This document shows, in pieces, positions 33,397 to 41,892 of a DNA stretch of 46,309 nucleotides (position 1 is its first letter; each line of letters starts with the position of its first letter). The notes under the pieces were generated by a model. That model saw only the letters and a list, made by a program, of their open reading frames with translations, was not told the DNA's origin and ran no database searches. Origin of the DNA: a bacterium (lineage in GTDB: Archaea; Thermoplasmatota; Thermoplasmata; Lutacidiplasmatales; UBA184); NCBI GenBank assembly GCA_027309555.1, contig DAIDCO010000010.1, forward strand, positions 1-46,309. The letters run 5' to 3'. The position numbers and the translations under genes were made by a program.

Positions 33397-34530
33397 ATGT
33401 CCGCGGAGCGAACCCGTGTGCATGCCGACCCGCCTTTTCCCCGGGCCGCGCTCCTCGCGCCCCACGAGCTCGGCCGGGGTCGACTCGAGCCCGGGACCCC
33501 GAACGGGCGGGTCCAGAAGCGGCTCCGCATCGACGCGACCGGCGCGCCCTCGACCCTGATCGGCCGGCTGCTGGTGGGAAGCTACATCACCGGTCAGGAC
33601 CAGGTCGTCGTGACGGCTCTCGGGGGGTTCACGGCAGACCAGCGCCGGGAGATACACCGCGTCGTCGACCGACTTCTCGGAATGACGGTGGTCGGTGACA
33701 CCGCGGAGGCCCTGGAGGTCCAGAACTTCATCGACCCCTCCAAGTACGAGCTCCCCCGGCTGCTCCACCGGGTGGTCCAGGTGCTGCGCGGAGAGCTCGC
33801 CGCGTGTCACGACGCTCTCGTCGGAGGCGCCTCCTCCTCGCTCCGGGGCCTCGAAGGTTTCGAAGAGGAAGTTGACCGTCTCTATCTCCTGATGGCCCGG
33901 CAACTCCTCCTTTCCTCCGACAGCCCGCGGATCGCGCGGGACATCGACGTGGAGAGCCGCCACTACCAGGTCGGATATCGACTCGTCGCGAAGGCGCTCG
34001 AGGTCACCGGGGATTTGGTCTACGGGATCGGGACCGACCTCGATGCCCACCTGGCGGGCCTCCGCCGACTGCCTCCGTCCCTGACCAACGATCTCGCGCT
34101 GCGGATTCGGCGGCTCGAGGAGGTGCTGACGAGTACGATGGCCGGTTTCGCCGTGCTTTCGGTGGTCGAGGCCAACACGACCCTGAACCGAATCGCGGCC
34201 GCGCTCAAGCGGGATGCGACGTTGGGCCAGCGGATTGCCCGCCAAGTGACCGACCGGAGGGTCGCGGTGGCCGCCCAGCGGATCGTTTGCAATCTGGTCA
34301 TGGCGCTCGAGATGCTCGTCGTGGTCAACGAAGTAACGATCAACCGGGGCGTGGAACCGGAGACGGTCGCCCTCACCGGTACCCGTGTGGTAATGCTGGT
34401 ACGGGGGGTTTCCCGGGCTCACGACTCCCACGAGGTCCCCCGGCCCCTCGCGATAGCGTCGATCGAGGGAGGGGAGGCGACGCCCGAAAGGGCACCCCTT
34501 CGGCACGGCCTCCCGCGGGTGAGCGGGTGA
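33397..34530 (+). CDS. PhoU-like protein, paralogue lacking most of the AbrB domain
   Basis: A 377-aa paralogue of the protein at 31161-32294. From about residue 48 (KRLRIDATGAPSTLIGRLLVGSY) to about residue 335 (NEVTINRGVEPETVALTG) it aligns without large gaps. The first 45 residues keep only the end of the AbrB hairpin (ELGRGRLEPG) and have lost the strand and helix that contact DNA. A C-terminal extension of about 40 residues (Arg/Pro-rich) is new. It may dimerise with the full-length protein or act as a PhoU without DNA binding. The ATG at 33397 follows the membrane protein stop by 46 bases, so they are likely one transcript. Confidence 0.85.
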   Translation: MSAERTRVHADPPFPRAALLAPHELGRGRLEPGTPNGRVQKRLRIDATGAPSTLIGRLLVGSYITGQDQVVVTALGGFTADQRREIHRVVDRLLGMTVVGDTAEALEVQNFIDPSKYELPRLLHRVVQVLRGELAACHDALVGGASSSLRGLEGFEEEVDRLYLLMARQLLLSSDSPRIARDIDVESRHYQVGYRLVAKALEVTGDLVYGIGTDLDAHLAGLRRLPPSLTNDLALRIRRLEEVLTSTMAGFAVLSVVEANTTLNRIAAALKRDATLGQRIARQVTDRRVAVAAQRIVCNLVMALEMLVVVNEVTINRGVEPETVALTGTRVVMLVRGVSRAHDSHEVPRPLAIASIEGGEATPERAPLRHGLPRVSG

Positions 34531-34942
34531 GGCCCCTCGGACGCCGGCGGCATTGGCCGTGGACCAGGGACAGCCCTCGCGCAGCGCCGGTTTCGGAGGT
34601 CGACCCCATAGTTTCGTACGCCCAGGGGATCGGCGGGTCCGCCGCGATCTACCCCTAGTTCAGGTCCGAGTAGGGAGTCCGGGGCGCGGGGCGGCCGCGC
34701 GAGACCGTGGCCCGGCTTACGGGAGACCGCGGGAGGAGGCGACGGCGCTGCGGACGATCGATGGTCCTTCCCCCGCTCCCCCCTAGAGGAACCCAAGACT
34801 CGTTCGACTACCGGGCCGCGATCGTCGAGGTCGCGAGAGGCCGTGCCGGCCCGCCCCTCCCCGCGTCGCTCGCGCCGTTCCCCATCCCCTCTACGCGAAT
34901 CCTTTTGGCGGCTCCCGGGACTGGCCGGCTCCGAGCGCATCG
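34531..34942. other. Intergenic stretch, no gene supported
   Basis: About 412 bases between the PhoU-like gene and the CDF transporter. Open frames on both strands are low-complexity Arg/Pro-rich and end in stop codons with no domain. Possible weak hairpins near 34640-34690 could belong to an RNA, but nothing is diagnostic. Confidence 0.45.
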
Positions 34943-35896
34943 ATGCCGGTACCCCTTCACGGTGAGACCGAGGCCGAGGTTCGGGTCCTGCGCGGTCTCC
35001 GACTCGCGCTCGAGCTGTCGATCGGGATCCTCCTCCTCGAGTCGGTAGGTGCGGTCCTTTCCCACAGCTTGTCCGTCACGGTAGATGCCGTGCACAACGT
35101 GCCGGACCTTCTCGCCTTCGCCACCTCTTGGGCCGCGTTGCGAGCCACGCAGCGCGGCACGAGCGGCGAGTTCACGTTCGGCACCCATCGCCTCGAGGTC
35201 TTTGCCGGCCTGCTCAACGCCGCCCTCGTCCTCGGGACCGGGGTCGTGTTCGGCTACGCGGCGCTGGCCTCCCTGGTCCAGGGCGCGGGGTTCGCCGGTC
35301 CGGTCGATGCGTTGTGGATGCTCGCGGTGGCGGTGCCGACGCTGGCGTTGCGAGGAGTCAACTTCGCGGTCCTTGGGCGGACACCCGGCCGGGCGCGCGA
35401 CCTGAACCTGCGCAGCGTGATCGTGCACCTCGCGAGCGATGTGGCGATCACGATCGCGCTGCTCGGTGCCGGCATCGTGCTACTCTGGGACCCCGCGCTC
35501 CGTTGGGCCGACTCGGGGGCGGCGCTGGCCATCTCGGCGATCCTCGTGTACGAATCGCTGCCGCTCTTCCGGGGAGGTTGGGACGTCCTCACCGAACGGA
35601 TCCCCCGAGACCTTGAGATCGCCGCGATCGAACGGGTGGCGCGGGAGGTCCCCCGCGTCGTCGACCTCCACGACGTCCACGTCTGGGCGGTCTGCCCGAC
35701 GCTCGTTTGCATGACTGCCCACATTCGCGTGGGCGAAGCGACCTCGGTGCGTGAAGGGATGGTGGTCGCGGAAGCATTGCGGGCCCGCATGGCGGAGGAG
35801 TTCGGCATCCTCCACGCGGTCTTCGAGGTCGAGGCGGGAGGCCCTGAGCCCGGGTCCTTAGGCTCCGGGGGACCGTCGTTCCCGAATCCGTCTTAA
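34943..35896 (+). CDS. Cation diffusion facilitator family metal exporter, zinc type
   Basis: A 317-aa CDF transporter. Six hydrophobic helices can be read. Transport site residues are present in helix 2 (DAVHNVPD: His51 and Asp55) and helix 5 (HLASD: His162 and Asp166), so both HxxxD pairs that prefer zinc or cadmium are intact. A C-terminal cytoplasmic ferredoxin-like domain (PRVVDLHDVHVWAVCPTLVCMTAHIRV) is normal for the family. It exports Zn2+ or similar ions in exchange for protons. The start at 34943 has no clear promoter. The C-terminal tail is Gly/Pro-rich. Confidence 0.93.
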   Translation: MPVPLHGETEAEVRVLRGLRLALELSIGILLLESVGAVLSHSLSVTVDAVHNVPDLLAFATSWAALRATQRGTSGEFTFGTHRLEVFAGLLNAALVLGTGVVFGYAALASLVQGAGFAGPVDALWMLAVAVPTLALRGVNFAVLGRTPGRARDLNLRSVIVHLASDVAITIALLGAGIVLLWDPALRWADSGAALAISAILVYESLPLFRGGWDVLTERIPRDLEIAAIERVAREVPRVVDLHDVHVWAVCPTLVCMTAHIRVGEATSVREGMVVAEALRARMAEEFGILHAVFEVEAGGPEPGSLGSGGPSFPNPS

Positions 35897-35987
35897 GCTC
35901 GATCGGGGCTCGAGCCCGGGTCTTCCCCACCCTCCAGCGACAGATTTTCAAGGGAGGCCCACGGCTGGTACCTCCTTGGAGCGGGCG

Positions 35988-36812
35988 ATGGCATCGATCT
36001 ACCTGACCCGGGTCCGCCGCCCTCCTCCGCTCTATCGACTGGCGCGCGTATTCCGACGGGTTTCGCTCGTCGCCCTCGTCCTGCTCATACTGTACTTGGC
36101 AACGGTCGGATACTCGGCTTCGGAGCTGGTCCAGTCGAGTCCGCGCTCGGGCGGGTTCTCCGCCGGTTTCGCCGCCAACAACTCCGTCTCGATCCAGGGT
36201 AGTTTCTCGCTATCGAACCCGGGGATGTACCCCGTGTCGGCACTGTCGCTCGAAATGCGGATCCAGAACGGCTCGGGCGCGCTCCTCGGAGCGGTGGTCG
36301 CAGGGCCCGTCACGTTGGCGCCCCAGGCGGCCACGACCTTCCCGATCTCCGTCTACCTTCCCATTCAACCGGTGGGCGCGGCGGCGTCGCTCCTGGTGAG
36401 CGACCAGTACCTGACTCTCGGGCTCTGGGGGAATGCGACCTACGCCTATCTGTTCCCGATCTCGATCCACTTCGACCAGCAACGGTCCTGGGGGGCCCCG
36501 TTCTCGAACCTCCGGATCTCGGTCGGTACTCCCGTCGTCGGCGGAGGAAACCTCTCGGCCCCGGTGACGGTCGGCTTCACGAACCACGCAAGCTTCGCCG
36601 AAGTGGGGAACCTGGCGCTCGCGCTCCTCAGCGCCCGCGGCGCGGCGTGCGGGGAGGTTTCGTTCTCCCTCGCCGTCCCCCCGTCGGGCTTCTACTTCCA
36701 GACCGAGAACGCAGCCATGACGAGTGGTTGCTCGCTCTCCGGAGGGAGCGCCGTTGCCACCTTCGTCGGTTCCGGCGCCTCGATCGTCCTTCCGCCCGAG
36801 GCATTGCCATGA
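35988..36812 (+). CDS. Membrane-anchored LEA14/WHy-like extracytoplasmic protein
   Basis: A 274-aa protein with one N-terminal membrane helix (about 27-47) and an extracellular beta-rich part. Two repeats of the LEA14/WHy pattern can be seen: FAANNSVSIQGSFSLSNPG with PVSALSLEMRIQ, and PFSNLRISVGTPVVGGGNL with VTVGFTNHASFAEVGNL. Cysteine pairs near the end could form disulfides. The start is ATG 35988 (TTG 35976 is 4 codons upstream). Its stop overlaps the start of the next gene (ATGA), so the two are coupled. Function unknown. Confidence 0.72.
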   Translation: MASIYLTRVRRPPPLYRLARVFRRVSLVALVLLILYLATVGYSASELVQSSPRSGGFSAGFAANNSVSIQGSFSLSNPGMYPVSALSLEMRIQNGSGALLGAVVAGPVTLAPQAATTFPISVYLPIQPVGAAASLLVSDQYLTLGLWGNATYAYLFPISIHFDQQRSWGAPFSNLRISVGTPVVGGGNLSAPVTVGFTNHASFAEVGNLALALLSARGAACGEVSFSLAVPPSGFYFQTENAAMTSGCSLSGGSAVATFVGSGASIVLPPEALP

Positions 36813-37300
36813 CCACCCCTTCCTCCCGGATGCTCGACCTCTCGGGCTACCAAGTGCCCCCCCTCTCCTACCGAATCCTCGCGGGAAGCGTGCGGCTCGT
36901 GGCCCTGTTGGTGCTGCTCGTCGGTCTACCGGACGCGGTGCTCGCCTACCTCTCTTCGCACGGAGTGACTCCGCCGGTGCCCCTCCTCACGGTCACGGTC
37001 GCGGGCGCGGTCATCAGTGGGCTCGTCACCGCCCGGTACATCCTCCGGCCGACGCGGGCGTTCGGTCCGGTCTCGGCCGCGTCGTCCTTCGCGACGATCG
37101 GGTACTTGCTCACCATCGGCCTCGGAGCGGTGTACCGACTTGCACTCCCGAGTCGCTCGATCGAGCTGACCCTGGGATATGGCTCGTTGGTCGAGCTCGC
37201 GCTCCTCGTCCCTGGGCTCGCGCTCGTGGCGGGCGTTCTCACCACCCTCGAGGACCTTCGGTCCCCCGGGGAGCGCCTGCCGTTCGACTTTCCACCCTAG
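36809..37300 (+). CDS. Small four-helix membrane protein, coupled to the LEA14-like gene
   Basis: A 163-aa protein with four predicted membrane helices (about 28-48, 55-75, 88-110 and 124-145). No family is recognised. ATG 36809 overlaps the stop of the upstream membrane-anchored protein, so they probably act as a pair, such as an envelope complex. It ends 30 bases before the convergent cyclophilin gene. Confidence 0.75.
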   Translation: MTTPSSRMLDLSGYQVPPLSYRILAGSVRLVALLVLLVGLPDAVLAYLSSHGVTPPVPLLTVTVAGAVISGLVTARYILRPTRAFGPVSAASSFATIGYLLTIGLGAVYRLALPSRSIELTLGYGSLVELALLVPGLALVAGVLTTLEDLRSPGERLPFDFPP

Positions 37301-37330
37301 TTCACGCCCCAATCGGCGCACGGGTCCGCC

Positions 37331-37801
37331 CTAGGCGCCGGCGACGACGACTTCCACGATCTTCACCGCCGAACGGGGCCGGTCCTGGCCGTCGCGCGGG
37401 ACCGCGGCGATCTTCTCGACGACGTCCTGGCCGCTGCGGACCCGGCCGAACACGGCGTGCTTCTGGTCGAGCCAAGAAGTTGCCGCGAGCGTGATGAAGA
37501 ACTGGCTGCCGCCGGTGTTCGGACCCGCGTTCGCCATGGAGAGTATCCCGGGCCCGTCATGGCGCAGGGTGGGATGGAACTCGTCCGGGATCGTGTACCC
37601 CGGCCCCCCCGTGCCATCCCCTTTCGGGCATCCGCCCTGAATCATGAATCCGGGGATGACGCGGTGGAACGAGAGTCCCGTGAAGAAGCCCTTGCGCGCG
37701 AGCGTGAGGAAGTTCTCCGAGGTCTTGGGGGCGCGGTCGCGGAAGAGCTCGATCCGGATGTCGCCGAGGGTCGTCCGGAGCGTGACGGTCGGGTTCGCCA
37801 T
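37331..37801 (-). CDS. Peptidyl-prolyl cis-trans isomerase, cyclophilin type
   Basis: A 156-aa cyclophilin that speeds rotation of X-Pro bonds in folding proteins. FHRVIPGFMIQGGCPKGDGT and LSMANAGPNTGGSQFFITLA contain the catalytic Arg, Phe, Met and Gln residues of the family, and SWLDQKHAVFGRV carries the cyclosporin-contact Trp. The single-domain cytoplasmic form is usual in archaea. Start at 37801 (MANPTVTLRTTLGD) gives the right N terminus. A longer frame to 37879 adds an unrelated stretch. A TATA-like box at 37824-37831 precedes it. Confidence 0.95.
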   Translation of the reverse strand: MANPTVTLRTTLGDIRIELFRDRAPKTSENFLTLARKGFFTGLSFHRVIPGFMIQGGCPKGDGTGGPGYTIPDEFHPTLRHDGPGILSMANAGPNTGGSQFFITLAATSWLDQKHAVFGRVRSGQDVVEKIAAVPRDGQDRPRSAVKIVEVVVAGA

Positions 37802-37823
37802 GACGGTCCGACACCGCAGGGGG

Positions 37824-37831
37824 GCTAAAAG
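37824..37831 (-). promoter_or_regulatory. TATA box for the cyclophilin gene
   Basis: CTTTTAGC on the minus strand, 23-30 bases before ATG 37801. Confidence 0.5.
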
Positions 37832-37921
37832 CCGGACGACGGACCGGCTCGCCGACCGGTTTAAGAAGGAGTAGGTCAACTGTTACGAAACGACCGGCGG
37901 CGGGACCGCCGGGCGCCGCGC

Positions 37922-38437
37922 ATGAACCGTTCGATCACTTGGGTAGGCGTCGTAATCATCCTCGCGGGGATCGCGCTCACGGCGTTCCCCATCGTGGTCA
38001 CCGGGGCCGAGCAGCTCGACCTCGAGCAGGAGGCGGGCCTCCTCCTGGCCCCGATCGGATTGCTCGTGGTGCTGATCGGCGCCGTCCAGCCGAATCCGGA
38101 ACGCACGACCATCAGGGGGACGTTCGGGAATCCCGACGAGAACTTCCTGCGTCACTCGGCGGCCGGCGCGGCGGAGCGGCCTCGGCCGGTGCTCCGCCTC
38201 AACCCGCGCGAGGCGGTCGAGTGCCGCCACTGCCGGACCGTGATCTCCTTCGACCTCGCCCAATGTCCCCGCTGCGCCCGTTCGCGCGACTGCCGGGTCT
38301 GCGGGCGTCCGCTCGAGATGATGGGTGACCGGACCGATTGCCCGAGCTGCCACCGGGTGGAAGCGTTCTGCAACTGCCCGCGATTGGAGCGGCCGAACGG
38401 CCCGGCCGCCGTGGGCGCGCGTCCCCGACGAGGTTAG
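37922..38437 (+). CDS. Membrane protein with C-terminal zinc ribbons
   Basis: A 171-aa protein with two membrane helices (about 7-27 and 38-57) and a cytoplasmic tail. The tail holds several CxxC units: CRHCRT, CPRCARSRDC, RVCG, CPSCHR and a final CNC. These would form about two zinc ribbons. Such helix plus zinc-ribbon proteins are common in archaea and largely uncharacterised. It is followed by RNase HI after 15 bases, so they share a transcript. GGTTTAAG at 37858-37865 may be its TATA box. Confidence 0.8.
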   Translation: MNRSITWVGVVIILAGIALTAFPIVVTGAEQLDLEQEAGLLLAPIGLLVVLIGAVQPNPERTTIRGTFGNPDENFLRHSAAGAAERPRPVLRLNPREAVECRHCRTVISFDLAQCPRCARSRDCRVCGRPLEMMGDRTDCPSCHRVEAFCNCPRLERPNGPAAVGARPRRG

Positions 38438-38452
38438 GGAGGTCGTCGGTCC

Positions 38453-38998
38453 GTGGACGATGCCAGAATCCCCCGCGGCCTCGCGGCGGTCGATCCCAAC
38501 TGGGTGGAGCTCCACTTCGATGGCGCCTGTGACCCCCCGAAGGGAGGCGGCGTCGCGACCTGGGGCTACGTGGTCAAGGGCGCGGGACTCTTCCACGAGG
38601 ATTCCGGCCTCGCGGTGCGCCCTTATTCGTCCCACGCCACGAACAACGTCGCGGAGTACACCGCGGCGATCCGGGCCCTCGAATGGCTCGCGAGCCAGGG
38701 GTTCCAAGGTGATGTCGTCGCGATAGGGGACAGCCAGCTCGTCGTCCGCCAAATGCGGGGAGAGTACCAGGTCCGTGCGGAGCACCTACGGGCGTACCAC
38801 GCCCACCTGGGGGCGCTCGCGAAGCGGTTTCGTCACGTCGAGTTCCGATGGGTGCCGAGAGAGGAGAACCAGCGGGCCGATGCGTTATCGAAAGAAGCGC
38901 TCAGTGAGGTGGCCCCCGGGGTCGATCGGTATCGCCCGGACCAGCGAGTAGAGGTACCGGACGAGGACGAAGGGCCCGGCGAGGTCCCGCGAAGTTAG
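38453..38998 (+). CDS. rnhA: Ribonuclease HI
   Basis: A 181-aa RNase HI, which cuts RNA in RNA-DNA hybrids. The four acidic residues are Asp23 (HFDGACDPP), Glu68 (NNVAEYT), Asp93 (IGDSQLVV) and Asp143 (NQRADALS). The fold follows the short archaeal type, with an acidic C-terminal tail of about 30 residues. The start is GTG 38453. It may act in replication or repair, removing R-loops. It follows a zinc-ribbon membrane protein with 15 bases between. Confidence 0.93.
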   Translation: MDDARIPRGLAAVDPNWVELHFDGACDPPKGGGVATWGYVVKGAGLFHEDSGLAVRPYSSHATNNVAEYTAAIRALEWLASQGFQGDVVAIGDSQLVVRQMRGEYQVRAEHLRAYHAHLGALAKRFRHVEFRWVPREENQRADALSKEALSEVAPGVDRYRPDQRVEVPDEDEGPGEVPRS

Positions 38999-38999
38999 A

Positions 39000-39212
39000 C
39001 TAGTTCCAACGGACGGTGTAGACGAGAGTGCGGCCTTCGATCGCTGCGCGGGCCCGAGCCGAGTCGATATAGGTCGCGAAGGCGGCGGCCGCCTCGAGAG
39101 AGAGTTTTGGGCGCGTGCCGTAGCCGCGGGGAGTACCCTGCCCGAGGATGACCGGCATCGGGGCCGGGATAGGATGGGTCACCGCCTTGGGTTTGCGACC
39201 CGCGACGCTCAC
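39000..39212 (-). CDS. Small basic protein, second gene of a tiny-protein operon
   Basis: A 70-aa protein (MSVAGRKPKAVTHPIPAP) from GTG 39212, which overlaps the stop of the preceding small gene (GTGA). The first half is basic and Pro/Gly-rich. The second half has a predicted helix (KLSLEAAAAFATYIDSARARAAI) and a final strand LVYTVRWN. I recognise no family. A gene pair of such sizes could be a toxin-antitoxin or a subunit-chaperone pair, but no motif supports either. Confidence 0.55.
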   Translation of the reverse strand: MSVAGRKPKAVTHPIPAPMPVILGQGTPRGYGTRPKLSLEAAAAFATYIDSARARAAIEGRTLVYTVRWN

Positions 39213-39358
39213 AGCTCCTCGTAGACCGGGAAGTAGCGGGTGGAGTGCGAAGCCACGAGGCAGGGAAGGAGCGCGAGCGAGCCGGCAACGTCGTCGACCT
39301 CGCGAGCTCCGAACGGCATCGCCGCGAGGATCGCGCTAATCCCCGAAACGTCCGACAT
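39209..39358 (-). CDS. 49-aa protein, first gene of a tiny-protein operon
   Basis: A 49-aa protein (MSDVSGISAILAAMPFGAR...YFPVYEEL) that starts at the ATG 39358 and ends with TGA at 39209, overlapping the next gene's GTG. One Cys is in the centre. A TATA box (39389-39396) lies 31-38 bases upstream on the same strand, which makes translation credible in spite of the size. No family recognised. Confidence 0.55.
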   Translation of the reverse strand: MSDVSGISAILAAMPFGAREVDDVAGSLALLPCLVASHSTRYFPVYEEL

Positions 39359-39388
39359 CGTCCCTCGGCAGGTGTCAGACGCATGTCA

Positions 39389-39396
39389 TACATAAA
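39389..39396 (-). promoter_or_regulatory. TATA box for the tiny-protein operon
   Basis: TTTATGTA on the minus strand, 31-38 bases before ATG 39358. Confidence 0.55.
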
Positions 39397-39505
39397 CCCT
39401 GAACCTCGACAGGAAGCAGGGGGGTGGGGGGCCCGGCCCCGAGAGAGGAGGGCGACCGACAATCGGCCGACAGAACCGTATCGCGAGCGGGGAAGCGCCC
39501 GCCGA

Positions 39506-39513
39506 CTTATGAG
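39506..39513 (+). promoter_or_regulatory. TATA-like box for the M2 peptidase
   Basis: CTTATGAG lies 27-34 bases before ATG 39540. Confidence 0.45.
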
Positions 39514-39539
39514 GGCGGAGGAGGTCGGGGCCGCCTTCC

Positions 39540-41276
39540 ATGACCGACCCGCCGGCCCCGGACGTGGCGCGATTCCTCGACTCCGCCGAGCGGCGCCTGA
39601 AGGAACTCTCGATCGAAACCCAGCAGGCCGACTGGATCTACACGACGTACATCACACCGGACACCGAGGCCCTATCGGCGAAGGCGTACTCCCGCCTCAT
39701 CACCTCGACGGTCGAACTCGCTAAGCAGTCGACCCGCCTGCCGGTCGAGAACGCGAGCCCGGAGGATCGCCGCAAGCTCAAGCTCCTTCGCCTGTCGCTG
39801 CCGATCATCGCGCCGTCCGAACCGGCCGAGGGCGAGGAGCTCACGCGTCGGGTCGCCACGATGCAAGGCACGTACGCGAAGGGGCGGTACACTCTCGTGG
39901 GCTCGAACGAGCCACTCGACCTGCAGGGACTCTCCCGAGTCCTCCAGGAGAGCCGGGACCCGGCTCGGCTCGAGGATGCCTGGGCGGGGTGGCATCACGT
40001 GGGCCGGGCGATCCGCCCCGACTTCGAACGGTACGTCGAGCTCGCGAACCGCGGCGCCCGGGAACTCGGGTTCGCCGACACGGGAGCGATGTGGCGCTCC
40101 AAGTACGACATGGAGCCCGACGCCTTCGCTGCGGAAGTCGACCGACTCTGGGCCGATGTGCGCCCACTCTATGAGGCGCTGCACGCCTATGTTCGACGCC
40201 GCCTGGTCGAGTTCTACGGTCCCGAACGGGTCGACCCCCGGGGACCGATCCCAGCGCACCTCCTCGGGAACATGTGGGCTCAGTCGTGGGAAGGGATCTT
40301 CCCGCTCCTCGCCCCACCCGGGAGCGACCCGGGCTACGACCTCACGAAGATCCTGGTCGAACGCGGATCCGTCCCGACCGACCTCGTGCGATTTGCCGAG
40401 CGGTTCTTCGTCTCGCTCGGTCTCGAGCCACTGCCGTCGACGTTCTGGGAGCGTTCGATGTTCGTGCGACCCCGGGACCGAGAGGTCGTCTGCCACGCGA
40501 GCGCCTGGGACGTCGACCTCGATCACGACCTGCGGATCAAGATGTGTATCGAGATCACCGAGGAGGATTTCCGAACGGTCCACCATGAGCTCGGGCACAA
40601 CTACTACCAGCGAGCGTACTCCGCGCAGCCGTACCTGTTCCGCGACAGTGCGCACGACGGCTTCCACGAGGCTGTCGGCGATACGATCTCGCTTTCGGTC
40701 ACGCCGGAGTACCTCGTGCGGGTCGGGCTCCTCCGGGCGGCGCCCCCCGCGAGCGGGGACATCGGACTCCTCCTGCAGCGGGCGCTCGAAAAGGTCGCGT
40801 TCCTACCGTTCGGGATCGCGGTCGACCGCTGGCGCTGGGAGGTCTTCTCCGGAGCGGTGCCTCCCTCGGAATACAACCGAACCTGGTGGGCGATCCGCCG
40901 CCGCTACCAGGGGATCGCTCCGCCAGGGGACCGGGGGGATGAGGAGTTCGACCCCGGAGCGAAGTTCCACGTGCCGGCGAACACGCCGTACATGCGGTAC
41001 TTCCTCGCACACATCCTCCAGTTCCAGTTCCACCGCGCTCTCGCGCGAGAGATCGACGCCGAAGGACCGCTCCACCGGGCATCGATCTACGGATCGGCGA
41101 CGGCCGGCCGCCGCCTCCGGGAGATGCTCGCAATGGGTCAGAGTCACGAGTGGCCCGACGCGCTCGAGACGATCACGGGAACACGAACGATGGAGGCGGA
41201 CGGCTTGCTCGAGTACTTCCGTCCGCTCCGAGAATGGCTCGACGAACAGAATCGCCACGCGCCGTCGGGATGGTGA
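39540..41276 (+). CDS. M2-family metallopeptidase (angiotensin-converting-enzyme-like)
   Basis: A 578-aa gluzincin. HHELGHNYYQRAY holds HExxH (His349, Glu350, His353), and FHEAVGDTISLSV has the third zinc ligand Glu377, 24 residues later, exactly as in ACE. FRDSAHDGFHE around it and RYFLAHILQFQFHRAL later match M2 enzymes. M2 peptidases remove C-terminal dipeptides. No signal peptide is present, so it should act in the cytoplasm, for instance on peptides left by the proteasome. The start is ATG 39540. The length fits single-domain bacterial M2 enzymes. A small PH-like protein follows. Confidence 0.92.
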   Translation: MTDPPAPDVARFLDSAERRLKELSIETQQADWIYTTYITPDTEALSAKAYSRLITSTVELAKQSTRLPVENASPEDRRKLKLLRLSLPIIAPSEPAEGEELTRRVATMQGTYAKGRYTLVGSNEPLDLQGLSRVLQESRDPARLEDAWAGWHHVGRAIRPDFERYVELANRGARELGFADTGAMWRSKYDMEPDAFAAEVDRLWADVRPLYEALHAYVRRRLVEFYGPERVDPRGPIPAHLLGNMWAQSWEGIFPLLAPPGSDPGYDLTKILVERGSVPTDLVRFAERFFVSLGLEPLPSTFWERSMFVRPRDREVVCHASAWDVDLDHDLRIKMCIEITEEDFRTVHHELGHNYYQRAYSAQPYLFRDSAHDGFHEAVGDTISLSVTPEYLVRVGLLRAAPPASGDIGLLLQRALEKVAFLPFGIAVDRWRWEVFSGAVPPSEYNRTWWAIRRRYQGIAPPGDRGDEEFDPGAKFHVPANTPYMRYFLAHILQFQFHRALAREIDAEGPLHRASIYGSATAGRRLREMLAMGQSHEWPDALETITGTRTMEADGLLEYFRPLREWLDEQNRHAPSGW

Positions 41277-41391
41277 GCGACCGGACCCGGGGGAGCGCCC
41301 CGCGGCCCGAACGGGTCGTCCGCGGGTCCGCGGCCCGCCCGGCTCCTCGGGGAGCTGTCCTCCGGCCGACGAGCGTAAGAGCGCTCCGGGG

Positions 41392-41877
41392 GTGTCGAGG
41401 TCCGAGATGCTGCTCGAGGCCGGCGAGCACTTGCTCCGGAGCGCGTACGCCGTCCTCGAGCCCGACCACCGGCCGAGCGGCGTCCCGGGACCCGGGGTCC
41501 TTTACCTCACGAATCGCCGCCTTGTCTTCGAAGCCCCCGCTTCGGGCGGCGTCGTGCGCGACCTCCTGAGGGGCCGCGAGAGCCGGCTCGTCTTCGACGG
41601 CTCGCTCCAGGCGGTGCGGAACGTGAGCGTGCGTCGCGCCCGTCTCGGGAGGGCCTGGCTCGTCGTGGAGGCAGGCGCACGGCGGCCGGCCTTTGACGTC
41701 CTCGACCCGGAGGGCTGGGTCGCGGACCTCGCGCGGGCGAAGCAGTCGCTTCCCCCACCCGGGGTCATCGTCCCCACGGTCATCGAGCGCGAGGTCGTCA
41801 AGGTGCGGTGCCGCTATTGCGGGAACCTCGGCAACGAGGTCGCGGGCCGCTGCCCGACGTGCGGCGCGTCCTTCTAG
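41392..41877 (+). CDS. PH/GRAM-like domain protein with C-terminal zinc ribbon
   Basis: A 161-aa protein. The first 110 residues look like a bacterial/archaeal PH or GRAM-type domain (LYLTNRRLVFEA, RESRLVFDGSLQAVRNV, RAWLVVEAG), then a linker, then a C4 zinc ribbon CRYCGNLGN...CPTCGASF. GTG 41392 gives MSRSEMLLEAGEH. ATG 41407 gives MLLEAGEH. Either is plausible. Binding of lipid or protein is the usual role of such domains. It follows the M2 gene by 115 bases and is convergent with the ABC permease gene (15 bases apart). Confidence 0.75.
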   Translation: MSRSEMLLEAGEHLLRSAYAVLEPDHRPSGVPGPGVLYLTNRRLVFEAPASGGVVRDLLRGRESRLVFDGSLQAVRNVSVRRARLGRAWLVVEAGARRPAFDVLDPEGWVADLARAKQSLPPPGVIVPTVIEREVVKVRCRYCGNLGNEVAGRCPTCGASF

Positions 41878-41892
41878 CCCCCGCGACGAGGC

